A stretch of 64,000 nt of DNA, taken from the NCBI GenBank assembly GCA_963969365.1, contig OZ017753.1, positions 992,001 through 1,056,000 on the forward strand, written 5' to 3'. The position numbers and the translations under genes are program-made. Within the stretch, counting starts at the first letter, position 1. Each line of letters opens with the position of its first letter. Of the stretch, positions 34,201-45,979 are shown in pieces. The notes below the pieces were generated by a model. That model had not been told where the DNA came from. It was given only the letters and a program-made list of their open reading frames with translations, and did not search any database. The DNA is from Asterochloris sp. CNOR1 (lineage: Eukaryota; Chlorophyta; Trebouxiophyceae; Trebouxiales; Trebouxiaceae).

Positions 34201-37200
34201 TACGTCCTGGGAGGCGTGTTGTGGTGAGCAGAGCAGCTTATTAGTGTACTCAGGCTCGCATGTGGCTCGACTGTGTTTGAGCCCTTCAGGCATCACAGCT
34301 GCCCTGCTTACTTCCACTGCCCAGCTGTGCTACAGCACTGGTTCTGGCCTGCTGCCAGGTATGTAGCCACGCAGCCAGTGCCAATTCGTTGGCCTGATCA
34401 ACCTTTACATGCATCCCCTCACTTTCCTGTGGCTGCTCACCTGCTGATTTTGCATCAATCCATGGTGAGCCTTGGGGCTTGTCATGCATGCATGCAGTCA
34501 ACCGCCTGACTTGGGTTGTAGTCCAAGTCTGCATGTGCCCATGTGCAGGTTCTGCATCCCCTTCACTCTGGCCACCTGCCTTGGCCTGGCCGCGCTTGCA
34601 CTGGACCTGCCCGTCACTGCGCTGGAGGCAAACGAGGGTCTGGTACCCCCTGCCACCGCCTTCTACCTGCTGGGCAAGGGCGGGGGCATTCTCATGACGG
34701 TCATGCTCCTCATGTGAGCCATGGGGAAGGGGCTCTGGCCGCTTCTGCTGCCAAGGGAACTCCCAGCTGGCCTTCAAGCTGGCTGCTGATCAAGTTGACT
34801 CTGGTGCCCCCTGTACCCCCTATACTCAATTGGCAAGCACAGCACGGTGAATGTGATGTGTCTCATGTGATGTGCTGCAGGGCTGTCACCTCTGCTGGCT
34901 CAGCTGAGCTCATTGCGGTCTCATCTCTGTTCACCTACGATGGCTACTGGCACTACATCAACCCCCGCGCAGGTGGCAAGCAACTTCTCGTTGTGTCCAA
35001 GATCATGGTGCTAGTGTATACTGTATTGGTGAGTTTGGTGCTTTCAAAAACTGCTTAGAAACCCAACAACAGGGCAGCAAGAATCTGGCAGCCTGGTCTG
35101 CTTGCAGTGCGCAGGAGAGGCGGACAGCCTGGCAGCAGCAGCAGCAGATGCGCTTGCTGTTGCTTGTTGAGGTGCTTTGTTCTGCCTGCACCATCATGAA
35201 CCACCTGAGACCAGCCCCAGCTGGCAGCACATAGCAGCGTGCTCATGAGTTGCCACAAAAGCAGCAAGGCGCCTCTTCATGCTCTTAGCCGCTTCTCTGC
35301 TGCAGATGGGAGTCTTTGCCGTCATCCTGCAGCAGCTCAATTGCTCCCTTGGCTACGTTTATGTGAGTAATGCCGTGTTTCTCATAGCAAGTGTGCTGTT
35401 TTGCTTCTTGCTGCAATCCTCTCATGCTGGGGGACTGTCAGCTGGAGCCTGTACTGCTTTGCTGGGGGCATCTGCCCTGCATGGCTTCTTTGCTGTGAGC
35501 CTTGCAATACTTTGCTCACCACTTTGGTGCTGAGTTTCCGCTCCGATGATGCCGAGGCATTGTGCTCACCCTTTTCTGGCAGCTGGTGGCACACTAACTG
35601 ATGCTCACCAGCAGCCTGAATCTGCAGGAGATCATGGGCGTCCTGATTGGCTCCGCTGTGGCTCCCATTGCCTTGTGCCTGGGCTGGAAGAAGACCAATA
35701 AGTATGGTGCCATGTGTGGCGCCGTCCTGGGGCAGTGGCTGGGTCTCATGTCCTGGGTCGTCTTCGCCAAAGTGAACAGCCACCATGCCCTATCTTGCTG
35801 ACAGCCAGAGTGAAGCCTGCACAGCTGGAAGGCTTTTTGGTGGCTCCTGCATCTTTCATCTAGGTGCCTGGCCACCTTGAAGGCTCATGTTGTGCGACTT
35901 CTTGGCCGGCCCAGGTGGCTGGCATGCACCTCTGTCAGTCCTGTGCTGCCATGTCTGCTGCCATCTGCTGCACCTGCTGCACATGCGTCACTGCACTGGC
36001 AGCCCGGCGTATCATGATTCTAGAGGTGCTGCATTGAGGACTTACCTCCCCCGCCAAGCCTTCACACTGTGCATCCTGCTGCAAGGTGCAGGGTGCCTGC
36101 CCAACTTATAGACTTGGCAGCAGTGTTGCAACATAGACTTCATACTCTCATGCTCATCTGCAGCACCAGCTCACTTTCTTGACTGCCTTCCCCGGTCTTC
36201 AATCTCCAGCAATTGATCAGCACTTGACTAGCTAGGAGTGAGCAGTGTTGTTGCCCCTCTCTGCAGGCCAAGTATGGCGAAGTTACGTACAACACAACCT
36301 TTGAGGACTACACCATGCTCACTGGCAACGTCGTGTCCCTGATGATGGGGGGTATCATCTGCGTCGTGTGGTCCTTGTTCTCCCCCGAGGACTACGACTT
36401 TGTCTCCATGAGGCAGATCAAGATGGTTGACATGAAGGAAGACGGCGACATGGGCTTTACCAAGGTGAGACTTTCAGTGTCGGGCATGCGCTGGTGGATG
36501 TGTGGTCTGTGAGCTCGCCAAAGTGGTGAATGCGCCTGTGGCTTTAGTGGTGTGTGGTTTCAGCACAGGGTCTGGTGCCTCAGGTGAGAAGAGCAGTGCA
36601 TCTTGCCCTTGGAGCTTTCACAGCTAGCTGTTGAAGCCACAACAGGCCTGCTTGAGTTCTGCCATTTGCTGGCAGGTCAGCTGGTGTGAGGCGCAGCCTG
36701 CAGGCAAGTCTGTTTGCCCACTGCATGCAGCCTCAAGCAAGCCATGCCTGCCCTGTGCTGCGGCACAGCAGGCTGCCAAGGCTTTATGCTTTTGCAGCTC
36801 CATGTGCACCCTGCCATCCAGCGATGCCTTGATGGCATGCAGGCTGCTCTGACATCTATGCTTTGCTGCGCCTTCCTGGACCCTCCAATCCAGCACTACC
36901 TGCCCTGTACTGCAGCAGAACCAGGTCATGTTGGCTTTTGGGTGATCCAGTGCAATGCCACATGCACCCTCCAATAAAATGGCCCAAGCTGCCGGATTGC
37001 AGCTCAGACATGGCTGCTCCTATGTGGCCCCACCCTCCACACAGACACTGCCTGCCCTGTGCTTCAGGAGGGCGAAGACAGCATGGAGGCCATGAAGGCC
37101 GCCCTCCACTTTGTGCTCAAGTGGGGCTCCATCCTGGCCTTCATTCTCATCCCCATCTGGCCCCTGCTTGCGCTGCCAGCCACTGTCTTTGACGAGGGTG

Positions 37201-38099
37201 AGTTCTGCAGTTGTATCCTGCAGCCAGCTGCCCACTAGGGGACTTCCTGTTGGAGGTCAGCCCCTTCCTGTCACAGTCTCAGTCAGCGCAAGCTCTGTGG
37301 CCACAGAGCTGGCATTTTGGGGGCCACGTTGATCCATGTGCAGAGGGCCTGCTGGTCTCATCCCAGGCCTTGCCTGCCGTGTCTCCAGAAAGTGCGCCTT
37401 GCGCACTCCACTGCTCTGTGGCTGTCCTCATGTCCCCATCTGGTCAGGGCCAATATCTACAATATGTTTGACGCCCTGCTTGCCTGCCTGTCAGCTCAAG
37501 CCACTCTCCGGCTGCATTTCCTGCTGTAACCTGCCTCCCAGGGCGTGCTTTGCCGCCACTAGCGTGCCTTCTGTTGTGTGACTTGTCTGGGCAGCCTGAT
37601 GCCTATCAGGCACTGTGTCTTCCTTGTACATGTTCTGTTTGGGGATGTTGAGTTCCTATGCCAGCATATTTGAACACTTAAGTCTGCCAGCCTACTGCAC
37701 CCAGCCCTGACATGGGCACCCATCCTTTTCCATGCCTGCTTGCGCAAGGCGGCCCCTTGGGCTGCCAACGTCACCTCCCCTGCAGCCCTGCATGGCATTG
37801 TTGACCAGCACCTGAATGTCATCTCGCCCACTCTGCCTGCAGGCTACTTCACCTTCTGGGTCATCCTGTCCATGACGTGGGGCCTGATTGCTGCCGTGAT
37901 TGCCACCCTGCTGCCCATCTGGGAGTCTCGCGCAGCGTTGACCAACATGTGCTACCATCTGGTGGGCAAGGGCAGCAAGATCCCCAGCACCGGGGAACCT
38001 TCCCCGGTGCCGGTCGATGATTTCAAGCCTGCCTCCAAGGATGTACAGATGGGCACCCCAGCTGTCAACGACGACTCGGCGCACGCCTTCCGAGTCTGA
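31268..38099 (+). CDS. DUR3: DUR3-type urea/cation symporter
   Basis: High-affinity urea symporter of the sodium:solute symporter family, acting at the plasma membrane. Exon 1 (31268-31507) ends with [16 protein letters not shown], equivalent to the N-terminal CQRQSSFFGG of plant DUR3. Exons 31704-31777, 31906-31994, 32131-32157, 32466-32758 and 33102-33266 join in frame. They carry [71 protein letters not shown] and [16 protein letters not shown]. Later exons give [70 protein letters not shown] and a C-terminal exon from 37843 to the stop at 38097-38099. About 14-15 membrane helices are expected. Order and spacing match the family throughout. The ATG at 31268 (accATGc) is the best start, but a shorter N-terminus from a later exon start is possible. 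Confidence 0.93.
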
Positions 38100-38746
38100 G
38101 CGGGCCCCAGCTCAGCTGATGCCATGTTCAATTGCAGCCCAAATGCTCATAGCAGGCCCCCAGGCCACTCTGATGTAATCTCTTCACCAGAGCAAGCTGC
38201 CAGGCTGCCCTCCTGTGCCTCTTCTCACACCTGTCTCGCTGTCATGCTCACCTTTAGTCCCAGCTGCTACTGCTTGTACACTGAACTCAGCAACACATCA
38301 AAGTAGTAGAGTCCCTGTCACATGCCCTGTTAGTATTTATTGATTTTGCGCAGCTGCTGGTTTTGTGAAGACAAAGTCAGGCTGCCATCTGGCATTCTTG
38401 CAGTTACAAATACACATTCTTCATAATAATTGCTGGGAACCTGACGCTGCTCCCTTGGCTTACTGACGTAGTTATGTACAATGTGACATCAGCACTGATG
38501 TGACTTGTGCTGATGAATACTTTTGTCTGTTTGGCTGCCTTGTTCAGGAGCATCCCCTTGTGTAAGCCCAAAGTCCCCCAAGTTGCAATTGCCACAACAG
38601 AGCAGTCTTTGCAACCTGTCTAAATGACTAGTCACTCTGATGTCAGTGCTGTGCCAGGTCCTGGCAGCAGACGGGTGCTACATGGCTGCAGCACTTGATT
38701 TTACACAGCTTGACAGCAATCAAAACAGGCAACAGTTTTAGTACAA
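38100..38746. other. Tail-to-tail 3' region
   Basis: About 650 bases between the stops of the urea symporter (plus) and the kinase-fold gene (minus), expected to hold both 3' untranslated regions. It is somewhat AT-richer than the coding parts (for example 38330-38350 and 38400-38430). No gene recognised. Confidence 0.5.
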
Positions 38747-41700
38747 TCAGGCAGCAATCAGCTTGGGGTGAGGGACCGGTCCTGTGCTGCTGGGAGACTG
38801 GCTGAAGGAGGCATTGACATCATGCGGCTGCACAGTGGCTGCAGCACGGGCAGAACCTGGGACCCCGCCAGATGCCCTGCGCTGCAGCATGTTTCTGATC
38901 CACTGCTTGGAGCTTTTGGGCGGGGAGTCCTGCGCAAACTCCTGGCCCTGCATCAACCATGGCGGCAGGCTGTCAGAACAATGTCGGTGAGGCCTTGTAG
39001 ATGCTAGCCATGAACAGAGACCCAATGGTGCTCGGCAGCATTGTGTCAAATTTGGCTGAACTCTTTCTGTCGGCACTTGTACGGCAGGGGTGGAGACACA
39101 AGAGACATGGTGGGTTTTGCTTGGACATGCCTGAACGGGGAGCTTGCAGAGCTAGTGTGAAACAGAGCAGGGCTGATGCCACCAGACAGAGCAACCTCTG
39201 CAGTCAGGCCCGTTTGCTCAATGCCCGCCTTCAAGGTGCAGCTGCAGGTGGCCAGTAGTGCACCCAGGGACAAGAGGGACAGTCAGTAAGCGCTTCCCTT
39301 GACCTGCTGTCAGGCAGCCTCAAGCAGCTGCGGAGGCGGGCTCAGCGGTGGCCCCTAGCCTTCTGTCTGACAGCCCAGAGCAGCTGCGGGCATATGATCA
39401 GCACTGGCCCTTGGCCTTGTGTCTGCCAGCCTCAGGCAGCTGCCGGCATGGCACTGGCAACACACCTCAGGAATGCCCAGGGCGTCTGCCCTCTGCTCCA
39501 CACGAATCCAGTCATGCTGCAGCAACGCATCGGCGCTGGGGCGCTCATGTGGGTCTTTGGTCAGGCAGGCCTGCATTGCACGACATCCACTCTCCATTGT
39601 CGCCTAACCAACCAGGCAGAGGCAAGCAATGCCCCGCCACCAGGCTTCATCAAGCTGCTCCAAACAAGCTGGAACCCCAATTCTCTATTCGAAAGAAGGT
39701 CCCCCAACAATGGGGCATGTAGCCTCCAGAGGCCCCACCATGCTGCTTCCCTATACAGTTCATGCCAGGTGTCACGGAGGAGAGCACCAGCTGCAGCAGT
39801 TGCATGCATGGAGGGCGTCAGGGCTACAAACTGGGTGTGCCAAGACTCTGAATTGTCAAAACAGGGGATGGACCTCTAGAAAGGTGCGACACTGCTTGGA
39901 GAGCTTCTCAGGCCAGCTCTCCACCTCGCCCCACATGATCAGGGACCAGGTCAGCTCCTTGTCCTGCGCTTCAAAAGGGGGTGCACCTGCAAAGCAGCGG
40001 GCCCTCTGCACTGCCCACCACTGCTGAGTGCGCTGCTTCTGGGCATCCTCACACACACTGACGGCAACAGGTGCTACCCACCATGAGGGACACTGCTGCT
40101 GGCTGCGTCACCTGCGAGGCTGGTGACTTTACTGCTTGCAGGCAACCTGGCCCCACAGCTCTGGGGCCTGCTGCTGCATAGAGTGCATCTCTGTGGCGGC
40201 TTGCAGCAAGCTCAGAGGCAGACCAGCGTGTGAGGCTGCAGGGTGGCTGTGCATGCACCCTGCAGGCATGCCCGTCAGGTGTCAGCAGCAGGGTTGACCT
40301 CCCTGCTGCCTCAGGGAAACTTGTTGGCATCCAGGCCATGGCCAGCGCTCACCTGTCGGTAGCATGTGCATGGCCACACCAATGCCATAAAAAACATGCT
40401 GGTGGCTCACATGCTGGGCTGGATTTTGCTTGCACATGACTGGGGTCAGGCATGTCAACAAGCATGCAGCCCTCATGGATGGGTCACCTGTCAGCAGCTC
40501 ATGAACCAGGCACCCCACCGCCCAGATATCCACCTTGCCATCGTAGCCTAGGTCTGCTGGGCTCTGGGCCGCCTCCTGCTTAGCCATGAGCATCTGCAGG
40601 GCACAAGCTGAGCATCCACATGTCCCTGCTGGGCTTCAGTGGCAGCCTTGCCTGTGCCAGCAAGCATGTGTACGGCAGGGGAGATACTGTGACCTGTCAG
40701 GGCTGTGCAATGCTGGTCGCACTGCCACCACGAGCCCCCTGCCTTGGCCAGCCCTCCACAACCTGGAGAGGGCCTGAAGCCAGGCAGCAAGGCAGCGCCA
40801 GAGAAGCTGCATGCTTGACAATGTCCCAGCAGCACCAGAGAGGCAGAGCTGTCACCTCTGGGGCTGTGTAGTCCAGCAGGGCTGCCTTCTGAGGGGGGAT
40901 GGGGTACAGCGCCAGGTTGGCTGCCTGGGGGAAGTGGCCCAGCTTGAGCTTGAGGTCCTTGTCAAAGTACAGGTGCTCCGGCTTGATGTCCCTGCAGAGG
41001 TGGCTGAAGCTAAAGGCGCAAACACTTGCTGACCAGGGTGACCTCTGGCCCAGAGCTGCATGCCCTTGCTCTGTTGCAGGCAAGCTGCACAGCCACAGGA
41101 TTGCCAGCATGCTGCAACGAGCTCAAGGTGTGGTGACGCCACATCCAGGCTGCCTCCCAAAACAAGATAGACAAGGCACAGGCATAGCACCGGGTGCATA
41201 TTGTAGGCTCCATGCTATACAGTGCAATGATACCATTTGGAGCAAGGAGGGGGGCCAAGCAGCCCGCCAAGCTCAGCGTTTGCACTGTGCTGTAAACTTG
41301 AGGGAGCACACTAGGTGACTGCAACATGAGGGGTGCAGCAGGTGTGACAAAGTGTTGTGGTCAGACCCCCATGGACTGCACAGGGAGCAGCTTGCACGGA
41401 TGTAGCAGGGATGTGCTGCACGATGCCACGACGTGATGCTGCATCAACTCTGCAGGGGCGGATCGATTGGGCAGAGTGCAGCAGCACTGACCTGTGGATG
41501 ATGCGCTGGCTGTGCAGGGCGCACAGGCCCTGCAGGAGGGGAGCCACAATCTTGCAGGCAACAAAGCGCTCGCTCAGGCGTCCCCTGCAGCATGGCCAAA
41601 ACATGTGAGAGGCTCACGTGGGGCACAGATCCAGCAGCCAGCAAGGCCGCATGGCGTTGCGTTGCCCTGCCGCGCCAGCAGGGTGCAGAGCCAGTCTGTG

Positions 41701-44700
41701 CAACAAAGGTGCTGATGGGTTCAGGCTACGCTAAGCCCACCTCAGCCATGGTATCACTCCATTGAGCAGCCTCTCTGGACCCACCGCCACAATGGCAGCC
41801 GCCTCTCCCCTGGCAGCCCACCTCATTGAGCCCCACACCAGCACAACAGCCACCTCTCCCGCAGAGGCCTGCTCCCCGCAGCACATCTTGCCATTGGATG
41901 TCCCCTCAGACAAAACATCTCCACAGGTCAGTTGCCCAGCCCAGCACCTCCCAATTGTGGCGAATGCTGTCGTCGGCACAGCCCTGTGCAGAGGGCCGCC
42001 CACCTCTCTGGTGTGGTCCCCCCTCCCTCGGCACATGTGCAGAGTGCCCACCTCTCGGAATACATCTCTGTGAACAGGTCCCCCCGGATGCCGTACTCCT
42101 CCACCGCGCACAGGCGCCCATCAGCCTCCGTCCAGGCGCCCAGGCAGCGCGCCACCGACTCGTGGGTGACACCCATCAGGATGTTCACTGCGCCCTGCAC
42201 CCGCGCCCGATGCTCTTCATCCATCTTGCCTGCAGGCAGATGTGTGCTGTGCACAGCAAGACTGCGGGAGGCCGCTCCTGTGCGCACCTTCTACCTCTCT
42301 CTTGCCTGCAGGCAGAAGCCCCAGAGCGTAGTGTACTGCAGGGTAGGCATGGCAGGGTCTTGCACGCGGTTTGCTGCTCTCTGTCTCTTCTGCTCCAAGC
42401 AGGGATCAAACAGGCTTGAGGCGGCCTCAGGCAAACTGCCTCTTACACACCTCGTCTACAAGCAAAGGTCTGGACAGTCTGCATCCGGACACTATGAGGT
42501 TCGTGTACCCTGTCGCACAGGCGCTCTGCTGTTTGTGCAACTCATCTGAGGCAGGGGGTGCATTTGCGAAGGATGCCTTGCAGCTAGGCTCAGCAATGAT
42601 TTGGAAGCGCGTCTCGCTGAGGTGCACAACGGCAACAGAACGGCCAGACCTGATGCTGCAGTGCAGATCCCTAAACCTAGACAGGACAGTGAGAAAGCTG
42701 CTGGCGCACTGACATCCATGCAGCTGGCTAGGAGGTGTGTCAGGTGCGGAGAGAAGCTGTGCACTTTGCGGATCACAAGCTTACCGATATCATAGGCTTT
42801 CAGCAGCACCTTCAAGCCTGTGCTCTTTGCCGTTGCAATGTAGATTGTGAAGTGCTTGCCATGGTGCAGCACATGCACAACCTCCGCCAGATCCTCCCGA
42901 CCCTTGAACTGCTCCCGCAGGTCAGCTACCTGCACAGGGCCAGTCATAGCATTTGGTGGTGCTGACAGCAGCTGACATTCAGCAGCTGTATGGTGACAAT
43001 CAGCAGCAGGTGACACTTGGCAGCAGGTCGGCCAGAGTCAGAAGGCTGCCGCTGTTAGCACCCACCACCGTCCACCTGCCGCGGGGATTAGTAGGGAACC
43101 AGCATGAGGAGTGGTGCATGCTATCCTTTGGTTGGTGTATGCTGCTGGTGAGGCAAGGACTAAGCAGGGCTCCATGCTGCAAATCTTGCACTGCAGACGT
43201 GGGTGTCTGCCAGCGGTACTGTCAACCCCCTCTGAAACCCCGGCAGCCAACTCACGGACTCAGGCTGCTCCGGCTTGCGCAGGGTGCTGCGCAGGTTGGC
43301 GATGGACTTGACCAGCAGGCTGGCGGGGCCGCTGTCTGCAAGGGGCCCCACAGCTGCTGCCTGACTGGAGCCTGACGGGGTGCGCTGCCCAAAGAGGTTC
43401 AGCAGGGTTCTCACGCTGGAGGTCCTGGGCGCCTTGGCCAGGGCAGCCTGCAGGCAGGGGCACACCAGCTCCTCTGGGGGAGGTGCATGTGACTCCTTGA
43501 CCAGCTGGATGAGCTGTCCCACAAGCAGCCTCACGGCCTCGTGCTGCTTGTGCAAAGTGTCCACCGTGAGCCTGATTATTTCAGCACGGCTGCAATGCTG
43601 GACAGGGCTGCCAATTGCCCTGCAGGCAGCGCCATACACTGTGTCAGGAGCACAGTGGACTGGGACCTGTCTGGCACTGGGACGTCGGGGAAAAGGAGAC
43701 ATGATGCCTGGGCCCACCTGCAAGCGGGAGCACAGCAAGAATGAAATGCTGAACGCTTTCTGAAGCATGGCCAGCCATGCCATGTGGGGAAGGGGCCCTT
43801 CTGAGACTGAGCGCTGCAGCAGCTCTGTGACCGTGCCCTGCAGTCATGGCACTCACGTGCAAGCAAGCACACAGTAAATCAGCCCTTGGCCCAGTGCAGG
43901 TTTGACGTGGTCATGATGCCTTGCAGCTGAGCTACTTCCGCGATTGTCCAGTCCTTAGGGTCAGTCAGGCTGCGGCACACATGCAGGTGCTGCAGTGCCG
44001 GCAGGTGAACTCACGGGCGGCGGCCCAGGGCTGCCTCTAGGCAGCAGTCCTGTCTCAATGTCTGCTCCCTGCTGCTGCATCACCCCGCCGCTGCCGCCTG
44101 ACTCCATGCTGCCTGCTGACTTTTGCAGACTGCGAAGCCCTGCGCCTGGAACCAGCACTGAGGCCTGCGGGAGCCTTGGCGAAGCTGCTGCTGCGGTGGC
44201 ACCAGAGGCCCCATGCCTGGCTGCCAGCAGTGGTGCAGGTGTGCCATCACTCGGGAAGTCCCAAAGCACTGCCAGCGGCGCTGCTGTGAGCCCAGCAGGT
44301 GAGGCCTCCTGATTGACAACTGCCTCAGGAACCAATGCATCCTGCCTGCCCCTTAGAGGCGCTGCTGCAGGCCCAGCTGGTAAGGCCTCCTGCCCGGCCT
44401 CCAAAGATGCTGCTGTCAGGCTGGTGCCTGAGGTGTTCTGCCCGGCACCTGCCAACGCTGCTGCAGATTGAGCACCCAGGTGCCTGCGTTGTAGGGGGGT
44501 GGAGCTGCTTCCTCCCACCATGCTGCGGGTTGCCCCAACATCTCTGGCGCTCGTGGGGGTAGCGTCAGCCTCTGAGGTTGGCTCAAGCGCCGCACGAGCT
44601 GCAACTATATGGGGTTCCTGGAGGGGTTGGCTGGGGGGCGCAGGATCCTCAGGGGCACTAAATGGCTGCAAAGTGTCTGTGCTGGTGCTGCCTGCAGGCT

Positions 44701-44875
44701 GTGCAGCAACTGCTAAGCTTGGCTGCTGCCTGACTGCTGGCTCTGGCTGCTGCAGCCAGCCCTTAGCTGGTGATGCTGGGCTGAGCCTGGTGGGTGCGAT
44801 GTTGCCCAGCCTGCGCCCAACATCTGTTGAGGAGGTCTGGGAAGGAACAATGTCCCTGGTGGGGCCTCCCTGCAT
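38747..44875 (-). CDS. Kinase-fold protein with degenerate metal-binding motifs and disordered N-terminus
   Basis: The N-terminal exon (44875 down to about 44010) is Ala/Pro/Ser/Gln-rich and probably disordered. A helical region follows (..EIIRLTVDTLHKQHEAVRLL.., 43440-43580), then a protein-kinase domain. N-lobe (42800-42930): VLHHGKHFTIYIATAKSTGL then KVLLKAYDIGKL, keeping the VAIK-type lysine. Hinge region: GRLCAVEEYGIRGDLFTEMY (about 42055-42130). Catalytic loop, split by an intron between R and D: RIIHR (41490) and DIKPEHLYFDKDLKLKLGHF (40935-40990). Then DYTAPEV, KVDIWAVGCLVHELLTGD (40490-40545), CLTKDPHERPSADALLQHDW (39490-39560) and a C-terminal extension ending ..GPVPHPKLIAA. HRD is intact, but the Asn that binds metal is His (KPEH for KPEN) and DFG is replaced by GHF. 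The protein may be a pseudokinase, or a kinase with unusual metal use. APE and the F-helix Asp (DIWAVG) are present. Confidence 0.8.
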
Positions 44876-45446
44876 GGGAACTTGACAAGAACTTAGCAGC
44901 CATTCCCTTCAAGTATGCAGAGTAGCTGCTCACCATTTGTCAAGGTGCCCAGCACATCTGCATGATTTGGCCGTTATAGCTATGTCGAAGAGGGCATCTC
45001 GAAGTCTGCCTCTGGACAGTCACCCCCAAGGATAGCGGAGATCAGCTGGGCAGTCTTGCAAGTTCTGAATGAATGAAAGGCTCATCAACTTTCACGTTGG
45101 GGGCCTATCGAGTGTGCATCAATTGACTTGAGACATAAGCTGCACAGGCGAGAACGATCATCCCTACATCTGGTGGCAGCACGCCAGCTTCAGTGGCACC
45201 AGATCAGCCTTATCGCTCATGCACATTGATCTGGTGAGTTGGCCAGCTGCCAGCACTCTATGCAGGCTGCATGCACATGCATGCCATTCGCACAGCACCA
45301 GCTGCATATTGCCTTCAGTGCCCAGCAGCTGAGCAAATGAGGCATGCCTCGCACAGCAAAAAGCTTTCAGTGCTTCAGCTGCAATGCCATTGCTGTGTCT
45401 GGCTGCAGGGCAGGACCACATGCCAGTCCACACTTGAGCAGAGTGC
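44876..45446. promoter_or_regulatory. Divergent upstream region between kinase-fold gene and zinc-ribbon gene
   Basis: About 570 bases between two divergent starts; expected to contain both promoters and leaders. No clear TATA box, repeat or open frame with splice context was seen. Confidence 0.35.
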
Positions 45447-45521
45447 ATGAGCTTGGCCAGGGTTGCACTGCTGCCCAGCAGCTGCAGCCAGCACCTAGTG
45501 AGACACCGCCCACTGGTCTGG

Positions 45522-45908
45522 ATGAGCACTCTGAGGAACGAGACCCCAGAGCAGAGGCTGGACCGCAAGCAGCAGAAAAAAGATCAGAAAGCACAAAAGC
45601 GAGCCCAGAGGCAGGGCCATGGGGACCCCCTGTATGGCTCCAAGAAGTGCACTCTGTGCAGCCGCGACAGGCACCTGCTGATCAGGTGCCAGATAGACAA
45701 GACAGAGCACTGGCACATGCTCTGCGGACGCTGCTGGAAGGAGCAGTCTGGCAATACGATTGATGGCGACAAGGCCCACCCCTATTACAGATATGGTGGG
45801 CTGTGGAAAAATCGAGTGCGGCAGGATGGGCAGAGCGAACAGGAGGACAATGAACTTGCGCAAATGCACAAAGACAATGGGCAGCAGGAGATATCGGACC
45901 CTGACTGA
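45522..45908 (+). CDS. Small zinc-ribbon-like protein
   Basis: Single-exon frame of 128 residues from the ATG at 45522. An upstream in-frame ATG at 45447 would add 25 residues rich in Leu, Ser and Arg that could be a mitochondrial presequence (MSLARVALLPSSCSQHLVRH). The N-terminal third is highly basic and charged (RLDRKQQKKDQKAQKRAQRQ). The core is KKCTLCSRDRHLLIRCQID then HWHMLCGRCWKEQSG, with two Cys pairs (CTLC and CGRC) about 30 residues apart, plus the extra Cys of RCQ, suitable for one zinc ion. HPYYRYGGLWKNR follows, and an acidic Gln/Glu/Asp-rich tail ends the protein. The basic arm plus zinc ribbon suggests RNA or ribosome contact, but I cannot name the family. It is tail-to-tail with phosphoserine phosphatase, 71 bases between stops. 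Confidence 0.7.
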   Translation: MSTLRNETPEQRLDRKQQKKDQKAQKRAQRQGHGDPLYGSKKCTLCSRDRHLLIRCQIDKTEHWHMLCGRCWKEQSGNTIDGDKAHPYYRYGGLWKNRVRQDGQSEQEDNELAQMHKDNGQQEISDPD

Positions 45909-45979
45909 CAGGCCTGATTTGTACTCAATGCGTGGATGTCAGTATGAAGCAGGGCCAATGCCAGACTCACAGCTGGGCG

